Shown here: one piece after another, positions 50,201 through 61,506 of the stretch
How the letters are laid out: every line of letters starts with the position of its first letter
Position numbering within the stretch: position 1 is the stretch's first letter
Source: Andrena cerasifolii
Taxonomy: Eukaryota > Arthropoda > Insecta > Hymenoptera > Andrenidae
Length of the DNA stretch: 64,000 nucleotides
Direction: 5' to 3'
Assembly: GCF_050908995.1 (NCBI RefSeq)
Contig: NC_135126.1
Location: 10,912,001-10,976,000, forward strand
The notes under the pieces: model-generated
Seen by the model: only the letters and a program-made list of their open reading frames with translations
What the model was told of the DNA's origin: nothing
Database searches by the model: none
Program-made: the position numbers and the translations under genes

Positions 50201-52000
50201 AGGAATTCTACACCTTCGATCAGTGTTTCCATTTATTGGCCGGGACTACTTTCCTCGCGACGACACGTTTGCGTCGCGCTTCCAGGGAAACCGCTAGCAA
50301 TACAACCTCTTGAAAACGGTTACAGTTCTGTGACTCCATCAAGGGCGAAGTAAGGGTGCTGCGAGCGCCCTTTTGATACGCCGCTACAAAGAGGAAAAAA
50401 CTCCCCGATTGGCGAAAGGAATCGGAACGGAATTTCCATGGGAAACAATTTGCCGGGACGGGGAGGGAAGTACGAGTGGGATAAAAGAGACGGTTGGCTT
50501 CGTCGAGGATAATGCCGGCGTCCTTTCGAGCCGGACGGAAACATTTTCGTTTAGAGTTCTCCAATCAAAGGAGCCGAGGGACAGCGACGGATAACGATGC
50601 AAAAGGGAGGAGGCCGAAGAAAGCCGGACACGGGGTACGGGGGAAAGTGTCTTAAGTCGAGTCTTTCGTTCCCAGAAATCCCCTTTCGCCGTGTCCCATC
50701 CGTGCCCTGTTGTGTACCGTACACATTCGATGATAAAGGCGGCCAGTGGCAAGGGCGAAAAGTCCCTAGCCGCGGTCCAACGGCGTTTCACAAAAGCGTG
50801 GCCCAAGCTGGACCGGAAATAAAATGAAATCCGGTGCGGGGTGCGCGCCAAAAGCTAGCCGCATCGACGGTGTACCAGCCTCGAATAACGTTTTCGTTTG
50901 TATTGTTGCCCTGCTCCAACCGCGAAGCCCATTTCCTTCTCCTTTTCTTTCTCCTTAGACCTTCGACCGCGCCGTTTCCACTGGGCTCCCACGTATCTCC
51001 CCATTCACGGTTGCGTCCAATATCTGGCCGAGCCTCGATTCATCTGTCGGAATGGAAGTGGGCCGAAACTCGCCGCTGAATATACGCGCGCACAGAGAAA
51101 AAAACGGAGAAACAAGGTGGGAGCGAGGGGCACAAGAATGCCCGGCGAGTAATATCGAAGCGCGCATGGAGGATCGCACGCGGAGCGTCTTGCGCGAGTA
51201 GATACAGCCATAAGTGATCAGACAATCCTTCCCGGCGGAATAGCTCCGATTCTAAACTACAGATTGCGTTTCCCTCGTGCTCCGCCGGTGGCCGTAGGTG
51301 GAATGAACTTCTCGCATAGACTGCTTGGAATTTTTCATGACGGGGAGTAATTCGTATCGATTCTTCGTAGGAAATTGGAGACGCTATTGTCTAGGTATGA
51401 TTAGAATATGTACAGCGCTGTCAAGGGTGGTAAGAAAAACACTGGTTCTATTACGAGGGAGTCCATAAGGACAGGGCAAGCAAGGTATAATCGACCATCG
51501 TGGCTCTCCACTGGCGGACAATAGACTTCTCAGGAAGAAGCTTTAATAAAATGCAGAAAGGTGAGGCTGGTCGTCAGCAGGAGAAGCAGGTTAGGACATC
51601 GTTTTAATTGAAAACTGAACGGGGGTGGAGAACGAAGGGACGACAATAAAACGTAACCACGTCTGACGGCGGGAATGGAGGTGAAAATCACAGGCGAGCT
51701 AAGTGACTCGTTGTATCAGCTTAATTGAAGGAATGACCATAAAATGGGCCTTATAGCATTATTCATCTTTGCTATTCTACCGCGCCTCGAACATTATCAC
51801 CGCGAGCCAATGTACGAGCAACTTCCACGCCGCCGCTTCCTCTCCTTTTTCTCTCTTCTCACGGCTTTCCCGCACTTTAGGTGGAGCGGCGATGAATGCG
51901 AATTTCGTGTCCCGATTCTGGGCACACGCGAAACACGTACAGCATCCGAGAAGAAACATTATCGATTCTGTTTTCCCAGGTCTGATGAAAAATTAATAGC
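41295..52000. other. Unique CpG-rich sequence, no gene recognised
   Basis: The longest frame is 47134-47859 (-, 241 codons, not recognised; a plus-strand frame of 108 codons overlaps it). A possible two-exon small reading frame lies at 43424-43742 around a 91-nt GTGAGT...GCAG segment and is discussed as a finding only. A perfect 14-bp palindrome GTTATCGCGATAAC spans about 47990-48003. No transposon or RNA gene is visible. Confidence 0.55.
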
Positions 52001-55000
52001 ACGCCAGCGAACCGTGGATGGAGCCCACCGTTCTCCTCGCGTTTCCCATCTTCCTCTCACCCAACCAGCCCTATCCCGCACTCTCCTCTTCCCTGCATCT
52101 TCGCCGACGTGTCCTGCCTCGATGCAGTGCGACGCAAATCACATTATCTTCGTATCGTTGGGCTGGACCCGCGACAACGTGGACAAAGGGACGCGACTGG
52201 CGACGGAAGGTAGGGCTGAACTTTCACGGTGTCTCGATTCGGTCTCCGTTATTTCCATCGGTGGTGCTTCGCGGGCCGAGCCATAGGGACGATTTCTCAA
52301 GGAGCAACTCGCGAGACTTCTCGACTATCGGTCGCCGCGATTATTTTGTAAGCGAGCACGAGGCGGCCAAGAATCTAGCGATTTCCGGGTCAATTGATCG
52401 GTCGATGAGCTGAAGCCAACCGACTGGTTTTTAGCGCGCCGACGATGGAGGAAATGGAGCTTATCCTATCGGCCTTAATCCATCTCTACTTTCAATCACC
52501 GGCTAGCCGGTTGCCAAGATCCTCGACCCGCTTGTATCCGCGCTCGCGAGCTCGCGAGGCGGAGGCTGTACCTCGGCCGGGGGACGCGTACAGTCATTTA
52601 TTCCATTCCGCGCAGGCAAACGAGGCTGCTTATCCAGGAGGGAAGTAAACGAGAAAACGAAATGAGGTGCGCAGTACATCAGCGGAGGCGCGAGTCGTTC
52701 GAGCTCTTTATTAGTGAATTAACATAATTATACCATAAAGCACGACGTCTTTATTACAGTACCGTTTATGCAACCCGTGTCCCTGGCGCCTTCTGTCTGT
52801 GGGATGCGCCTTTCATGAGACGCGACTGGAACGCTCGGTGAGAAAGTCAGGCAAACACGGCGATCGGATGGACAGGCGAAAACCGTAGCTCACGGCTGTA
52901 ATCGCGACTTTATATCATTGACAAGAGAATCGCCCGATGCACGCGACACGCTCCGAGACAGGGAACCGACGGAGGCGCAAGGGGAGAAGTGTACAGCGAC
53001 TCGCCCGTGATTGTTGCGCTCTGTATTTGCAAGTCGCGTTCCATATGTAAAAGCCAGCGGCGTCTAAATCGGAGAACGTTCAGAATGGAAGTCTATTCCA
53101 TTGGACGCCGCGAGAAATTCGGACGGCAGCCCGCCTCGCGCCGGGAATAAAAATCACCGCCCGTTGCGATCCACCGAGCATTTCTCCTCCCTCTGTTCCC
53201 TTCCTTTTTGTAAATCCCCGGCAATACTTGTCCGTGCCATGGGCCGGATTTTATTGGGATCGTGAGAATTAGTTTAACCATATCGCGTGCACAGTTCTCC
53301 CGACAACGGATGAACGAATGGAAACGAGTCAACCAGTGCTTTCGTTCGGCGGGAAAGAATTTACACGCTTATTCTGCTTCGCAAGAGAACAGGATTTCCC
53401 CCTCTTTCCTGCGGTTCCCCTTTTTTTTTACACGGGGAGCAGACGCAAGAACACCGGGCAGACATCTTTACAGCGGCGTCAAATATCATTACACAATATT
53501 CAAAGGATGAAAAAGCTCGTGACACGAAGGGGTGGCGGCTAATGTAGCGTGCGAGATAGATGGTTCACCGCGGCGAAAGTTAATTCGCGTTTTCACTTCA
53601 ACGGCCAGCGGGTCGATTGAAAGCGTCGCTCGTCCGTGCGAATAACGGTCAACGCAGCGTCTCCTAACGACGTCGTTATCGATTTGTCTGTTCCAGGCGC
53701 AACTTTATTAACTTGTTGTCGAATACCGCGGCAAAATGACGAAAAATCGATGCGCTCATCCTCGTCCGGTTTGCCCCGGCAACAGCAATATTTGTCTTCG
53801 GCGGACAATTCGTTTCCCCCGCCGTTGGGAACGTTCCGTTTAGCGCGGTGGCCAACCCGAAGGAGTCTGCGAGGTGAACCCGCGAATGGCCCCTGTGACG
53901 AACGGGCAACGTCTTATCCAGTTAGCGTTAACGAGCGCGAACTAATTAACAAGCTATAAGTCGATTCCGCCAGGCAACGAACTCGGAGCCGTACACACGG
54001 CGATTGGACCGATCTGGAAGCTAGCCCTCGACTAGGCGCGACGTACTAATTAAAGGGCAACTTCGGAATGCAGGCTGCGGTGAACACCGAGCGATATATA
54101 GGCGTTCGGAATATTTGCTCATGTAAATGGAAGCTTTCCAGGCAGCTCTACTCGCGAATGGCTCGCTCGCTCGCGTCTCAAAATCTATCTGCATGATTCG
54201 GGTGGGAGAGGACTTAAGATTATATCCGCTTGTGCACGGCAAAGCGATCTGCATTAATAGATAGAGACGGAGTTATTATATAGATATCTATTAGGCGGAT
54301 AGAGCAGGGAGGAATGGTAAATATTCCTGCCGGTGGCCATGGCCATTGTACATCAGTGGTTTCGCAGCAGCGTGTACGGATTACCAATCAGGCTGCTCTA
54401 ATTGCAATCTTCGACGAGTCGAGGTGATTCTATTATAACCCGCGTTTCGGAGCGCTGAATCACGGGCGATATTTAGCTGGCTTCGCCGCGTTATTCGTCA
54501 AATAAAGGGAAGAGACGGCCGGCAGTCGTTTCCAGATAAGACGCGCTCGTCCATCGTTGGAATTACCACAATAAACCGGTGATACACGAGGAAGACCTAC
54601 AAAGCCTTCCGCTACACTCCATCGTCGTCACTTACAGATGCAGGCGATTTTTCATGAGACGAAAAGAAAACTGTTACGCTGCCTGCAGCGTCGTACGGTA
54701 ATGGTCGGTAGGATTGTCACTGTGTTACTATACTCTCTGCGTAAATATATCAGCGTCGTTTCCACGTAAAGTGAGCTGAAATGGCGCACATGAATGCCGC
54801 CACACGGCCTCCCTAATGTACTCGTAAACTTTACTATCCATGCTTTTTGTCGGAGATACTGGAATGCCCAGAAATAGGAATCGAGCTAAGCTGGACGCTG
54901 AATATTCTGAATGATCGATTGAAGGAGAAAGTTGCTTTTATCTAACCCTGCTCGGGTGTCGGAGGATCGGCACTCTCCTGTCTCGCATCAAAGATAAAGC

Positions 55001-58000
55001 TATCGTCGTGGATTCCGCATAGCTCTCTTTGAGAGGAAAGGATTCCCTTTTTCGTAGATTTGCTGGGATTGCCAAACTAGGGAACTCGCGCAGCGAGGGA
55101 CAGGATTGCTTCTGAATTCGCTCTATCAAATCGCTGCGAGAAGAATCTGTGCCAGGAGTTTAATACAATTAGGGAGGTTCGACTCTCCCTCTATCGGGAG
55201 CAGATTACACGAAGGCAATCCGAAGTCGCTTAGCTCTGTTGGGCCCTAAACTTTTTCGCTGCCCCTAGAAAATCGCACATGATAAGAGTTGGCTGACGTC
55301 GGCTTGATGGACTACCCATTCAGAAACTTTCATCCGAATCGCCCCCTTAATGACCTCATCGAGCAAACGTAACGTTTTATTGGATTTCACTGTTAACCTC
55401 GCCGAGCCGAAAAGCTAATGGATGCTTTGCGGCGTATATATGTATGTACGTATAACGCGCCCGGCCTTTTATGAATTTTTGACGACGAAGTGCGACGCAC
55501 AAATATATTTTACGAGGCGATAATCTGCTCGGCTGTTCGTACCGGTGCACCACCTCCAATTGAATAATATGCACGAAAAATTTACACGAGATGCATCCGT
55601 TATTGATTAAGCCTCGGGGACTCAACGTAAAGTAAGGGTGCCCTCGCGAAGGGAGCTCGAGTAGTTCCCGAGGGTGTCTATCCGTCCGTACGTCGTTCTC
55701 TCCACAAGTCTGAGAGCATATCGTGTACCCAGCCAACGAAAGACACACAAGTGTTAGCATGAAACTCTCCCTGCTACCCACTAACAATGTCGCTGACATG
55801 AGGCAGACTGGAAAGGGAGGATTTCCTCTGCACCACCAAAATGCACATTCCATGAACATCGTGCGATTTTGAAATTAAAAAATAGTCCAATTCTTTATCA
55901 AACCTATTGAACGTCGAAGCCTATCTCTGACAGAAAGCTTCCATCTTTCTGTCGTTAAAAGTTCGTATAATCAACCGGCCGAGATTCATTACTCTCGATA
56001 CGTTGCTCGGCAAAGCGAAGCCACCCCCGCAATCGTAGCCACGACTTTCGTTCAACCGCCGATTCCCCGATCTCTCCCTCTTAAAGTGACATAAGTTATC
56101 GCGTTCATGGCTTTCATGCATCACCGTGTCCGCAGGACGCTCAGGATATACGGGATGTAAGGGCGAAACGTAGTCTTGATGGCGCGAGGGTGAGAGCAGA
56201 CGAGGGGTTGTCGCCGATCCAGCGTACACCGTCCCGACAAAAGGGCGATATATTTTTTACGGATCACGACTCGTTCGGCGACAACTTCCATCGTCTGTAA
56301 ATGTAACGGCGAGCCAAGTGCTCTCTGCATTTTACAGTCTCCGATACATTAGGGGTTTTATTCGCGCCGGGGCTTCGGATGCATGCCGTTCTTCGGACAA
56401 ATTGAAAAACTCGCGACTTGGAAACGCCAGACGTTCTTTTTTTCTGGGATTTATTACGCGTTTCGGAGTCAGCGTGGCTCACCCCGGTACTCGATTTTCA
56501 TAACACCGCGAGGCACGATTCCATGCCGATTTAAAATCCCCCAACGAGCCATTAGAACCGCGACTTTGAGAAAGTATTTACGCGAGTAATAAATCCCATT
56601 GAATTCGCGGAGCCAAGAGAACGGTATCGAACGTAACGGGGCAGAACAAGGACGTTCGTCGAAAGTTTGACACACGATGCATCTTCGAAATTCTGAAGCA
56701 GCATCATACCGTGACGGTCCGTACAGTAACGTATACATACTACTTTACAAGTATCGTCGCAGCGACGCACGTAGCGAGCATCAATTTCACGATTTCCAGG
56801 CATGCTTCTCTAATCTGCCTTCTAGCATTTGTCTCCACCGACATTGGCAATACCTGCAGCTGGATCTCGAAGAGTGAATGTTAATGCCACCGCAACGGGA
56901 ACAACTGCTACTGCAAACCTTACCTCTCGCAATTTACACGCGACTTTCAACGTCATGTTTAAGTCAAATTTCTGTATGCTAAAAAATGGCCCATATCTGT
57001 CATTCGTTATCAGCGTGGGAGCGTGTAGAGGAAGCGTATTGGTTATGTGCTCCGTCAGATATACAGGTCGTATAAATTTTTATATAGACATACATTTACT
57101 TCGCCCCGTTGGTACTGCGAATTGGATGGTGCTCGTTCTCTGCGGAATTTTCATGAAGATACGGTAGAGCGTACTGCTTCTATATCGTCGCCGCGTACGC
57201 CTTTCTCGTGGAAAATAAACCAGCGGAGAGCCAAGCATTGCAAGGAACCCGCAACCCCATTGGTATTGATCACCCCTTTATCATCATAAAGTATTCTTTT
57301 CTACAACCTTTGAGTATTCTTCTATATTTCTTTAACCAGACTGTGCACAAGTGTTCTAGGAACCGTTAACATTAATTCCCCAGAATATTTCTAACCACGA
57401 GTCTTTTTCCGCAAGAAAATGGGTTATACAACCCTCTTGCTTCGCACTCATCGGCGGCACTGATCTCTCCACCACGCTTCGGGTGGGTGTTTGTGCTGCC
57501 ACCCTTAATTTCCCATCAAACATGTATCTTTCCCGCAAGCGAGGGGGCGCGAGTAAAGAAAAGGCGAGCAGCGGATGCTGTATCGATTGAAATTTAATAT
57601 CTGGTCCCCAATGTGCCGGGGGATCTCTCTGGTAAATAAAGGGGACCGCTCGTCCCTTTCGGTTTTTCTCGAGGGTGTCTTAGTCTACGATTTCACAGAA
57701 CTTTCACACAACGGGGAGGGAAATCTTTTCGGACCTTTGGGGCCTTCGAGGTCACCGTTCTGCACGCCGAAAACTGAGCCCTCTGAAGATTCTACGAGAA
57801 GGAGACATATTCCCAGGGTCGTAGAAAGCAAATGTTGATACGAAATATTATTTATAGATCCGTTGGAATATTTCATATATGCTACCGCGGGCACTGGGAG
57901 CCGTGTGCAGTCGCGTTCGAATTGAAACGCGCCGTCGAAAACTGCGGCATAAAGAAGCCCGCGAAAGACGCTGCCGAAGAATGCATAATGCAACGAAGAA

Positions 58001-59362
58001 ATTACAAGTTCAACGGAGGCAATAAATTGCATATCATCGGGCCAGTGGCTCGCGCACACGGGTACCGTTTCCATGCAGATTTATCAAGACGATAAAAAGC
58101 ACGATATCGCCGATCACGGTCCTCATCGAGCCGATGGTCCTGGCTCATTCGTTGCACATATTTAAGTACCTCTTCCAACCACTCTGAATCGACACACGAC
58201 GACGAGTCCGCGGATAACGAGGACGTTCCGTACCCAGATCCAGCCGGACAGTGGCCAAGGCTGTGCCTTCTCGATGCTCCCCGAGCATAATCGACTTTAA
58301 ACGATCGGCCTTGCCGATCCTCTGAACATCGTTAGGCGGCCGCGATACGGAGAGGACGTCGATGCCCGTCTCATACATACGGGAACGAAAATTCCGCGGC
58401 GACCACGGCCACGAGAACGTTGCGTGTCCTGGTCAATTTTAAGCGGAATCGAAGCAAGGCAAAGGCGAAAGGGAGGCGCGAGGGACTGCAGGACGAAATT
58501 CGTGATGTGCCCGAAACGATTCAGCGGGAGTCGCGTGCACCTTCTATTACAACTTTATAAAACTGTACCTACACCAGAACCGACATATTATCGTCACTTC
58601 TGTATTAACACTTCGTGTTTGGTGAAATGCTTCGCGTGTTACTATCGCTCCTTCGATTCTTGTAAATCTTTCTCTCAACCACCGCAAACACAATGCGCAT
58701 TGCTCTAATCTTGCCAGCAGCTAGCCACCGAGAGCGCTCGAAGGAACTCAGCCTGATAGAAGTATAAATCCGAAGGAATCACGGGGGAAGTAACTCGCGA
58801 TTTCGACGAGTGCGTCGCTCCGATGTGAGCCGTGAAAATCAAATCAAGGAAAGTGAGGGCGGGCACCAAGGCGAAATAAAAAGGAGTATAAAATCCGGAA
58901 ATAAACTCGTTTAAGGGCTGGCGTAAGGGAGAGATAAAGGTGTCGGTCCGTGCGCGCCCGGAAATTGATATTCGCGCAAGAGTGTCGGTTAATCGAGCGT
59001 AGGGGGGAATCGTCGTTTCAGCGGCCGACGAAACAAAAGGTACGTAGTCGCGATTTTTCATTTGCAATCGACCCTCCGGCTGCCGAGTCGACGGGTAACC
59101 GCGTTTTCGCGGAATTTCCAAAGGGCCGACAGGAGGGGTGGCGACGGAAAACGGGGGAGGCGGGCGAGGCCTTAAAGGGGTTGCAGGATATTTCCCGTTT
59201 AAAGGGAACGAACTATATTCCGAATTTATAAGCCAGTGGCGTCACGGCCAGCTGGGCCTTCAGCCAGACCGAAGCAACCCCCTCTCGGTTGCTTCCTATC
59301 TCGAGTCCTCTCTTCTTCTTCCCGCAGCGGGATTCCAGCGTGCGAGCCAGAACCGCGCGCTT

Positions 59363-59401
59363 TACATTACCCCGTACATTACGCATTACATTACCCCGTA
59401 C
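59363..59401. repeat. Direct repeat, 2 x 15 bp
   Basis: TACATTACCCCGTAC occurs at 59363-59377 and 59387-59401 without mismatch, with a period of 24 bases. The spacer ATTACGCAT contains a further partial copy. Confidence 0.85.
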
Positions 59402-59500
59402 GTTTCTCCGAGGATGCTGGCGCGGAATTTAGAGCAACGCGCGAGGGGGTGCTGCAGCTCTCGGTGTAACACATCGCCAAATCGACTTTCTTACGACGCT

Positions 59501-59544
59501 GTACGTTATCCTTTACGCGCGATACTCGCGCGAGGATAACGTAC
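59501..59544. repeat. Very stable hairpin, 19 paired bases
   Basis: GTACGTTATCCT at 59501-59512 pairs exactly with AGGATAACGTAC at 59533-59544. Inside, CGCGCGA pairs exactly with TCGCGCG around a 3-nt loop (TAC), with one 3-nt bulge (TTA) on the left side. Sequence symmetry ends abruptly at both sides. No transposon or tandem repeat accounts for it. Confidence 0.85.
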
Positions 59545-61459
59545 CGACTGGTTGCTCCAGCATTTTCGTGGAAAGGCTCCTCCTCTCCCACGGTGACAAA
59601 CTGTCGCGGCTTTTATGCTCTTTGCACGATCCGGCCGACGCGACGTAGCCGTACAGCTCCTCTGGAACAATCGTTGCCATCGCTCTACCAAAGGAATAAC
59701 CCGTGAATATCCCGTCCAGTCACTTCCACCCCCCATCCGGCACAGTTTCGCGTACATATTTATATCGAGGCTGTTGCACTCAGCCGAAGCGTCGCGACGA
59801 GCGTTCCTCTTGGTATTGTCGAATTTCGGAACCGAACGAGGGTGGCTAAAATTCCAGAGAGTCGAGTAATTGAGTGAGAAGCACGGAGAAATGGTGCCGG
59901 GGACAATCAGACGGGTTTGTCACGTGGAAATCGTAAAAGATTCGTGACGGAATAGGAAGACCTCGGTCCATTGTTTATTACAATGTATACAGGGCGATAT
60001 CTTGGATCCAGCAACAACGGCCTCGACGAGCTGGACGAATGATAACGCGGCGGCTATCTAAATGGAGTCGGGCAAGGGAGCCACGCTATCTGATCTAGTC
60101 CGTTACCTTGACACTGGAGATTAGCCGCAGCCTCTCCCCTCGTTCTTTTTGCAATCGGCCTGAAAATCCAGCCCTGCTCCCCCGGGGGAACGTTAAGTAC
60201 ATCCCCCGTCGTCATTCAAACGTCAAAAGCACGTATAATCGCAGGTCGACAGAGCAGGCGCCCATAAAACGCAGCGCCTCGACGTTGCGTCTGATGACAG
60301 CGCTCGGCGAGCATAAAGTAAATCGCGCGAAACACGAGACAAGTTTGCTCGGAGCGGAACGAGGCACGCATCGCCTGCGATCGCGAGAATCGAAGGTTTC
60401 GCCGTACTCGAAAGCTGCAGCGCAAAACGAAAATATGCGCGATACGTGGATCCGCGTGGAAATATTTGCCGAAAGATGAGGAACGAGCGCGAAAGATACA
60501 CAACGGCAGAAAAATAGTTGCGTCCTAAAACATCAAGAGGGGCGGACAGTCCTTGACGGATAAAAATTCCATCACGATCCTGTGTGCTTTCAAAATGGAA
60601 ATAAATTTCCCTTTGGTCCAGTAAAATAAAGTTTTTTACGATACAGAGCAGGTATCATCTCGCTTTGACGCATAAACAGGATAATCTCGTCGAGGAGTGT
60701 CTGGGAAAAAATACAGCCAGGGGATGTAAAATTAAATAACGATAAACCACGGTTTTTTGTTTCCTCGTGGTCCGTAAATTCGTCACACGCTATCGTGAAC
60801 ACAAGATCTGAACAAATACGTTTGTTTGCTCTTCCACGCGATAAATTCGAAGCGCATTTTATCGTCCGTCGTTTATCGTTTATCCAGCAGCAGAAAACTG
60901 CGTTTCGCAGCGATCCGATGTAACGAATGATGATATATTAGACGCGCTGAAATCCTTTGAAATTAACAAATATTCCTGCTCGCGGCGTTGGTTCCATATC
61001 GCGCCGGATAAAACAGCGGGGCCTAATGCAAAATATTATAGCGAACAGCTTCTCGCGAAGAACGCTACGGGGTTGCAACAATCACGAAGCATTAATATTC
61101 TGATAACGTCGCGCGTTGCGTTGGTATTCGTGCCGGGGGTGTTTACTGTCCGGGGAAGAATCTTAGGATTAAAATCGATATCATTAACGAGATTGTAAAG
61201 ACACGGCTTGTAATATGACACGGCGACAGCTCGGAACATCATGAAACGGGCCAGTGGTTCTACTCATCATCCGAAGAACCGAAGCACCCCAGAGGGAGTA
61301 TCGAGGGTTATTACGGGGAATGCCATCCATCCATTCCCGCAATAGCGTCCGTGTATAACGAGATTCCCTCGCTGGTGACTCGCGCCATCCGCGTACCGCG
61401 TTCATGAAAAGTCGTTCCGTCGAAATCACCGCGCGACAACATAATTCCTCGATCTCATC

Positions 61460-61465
<6 letters not shown>

Positions 61466-61505
<40 letters not shown>
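61466..61505. repeat. (AG)20 microsatellite
   Basis: Forty bases of perfect AG repeat. Such GAGA tracts can be bound by GAGA factor in insects; there is no recognised promoter nearby. Confidence 0.95.

Positions 61506-61506
<1 letters not shown>

Noticed and set aside
51744..52286. 180-codon plus-strand frame beginning with a hydrophobic segment (MGLIALFIFAILP)
   Set aside because: The hydrophobic start resembles a signal peptide, but the rest is compositionally like other chance frames and no cleavage-site context or family is recognisable.
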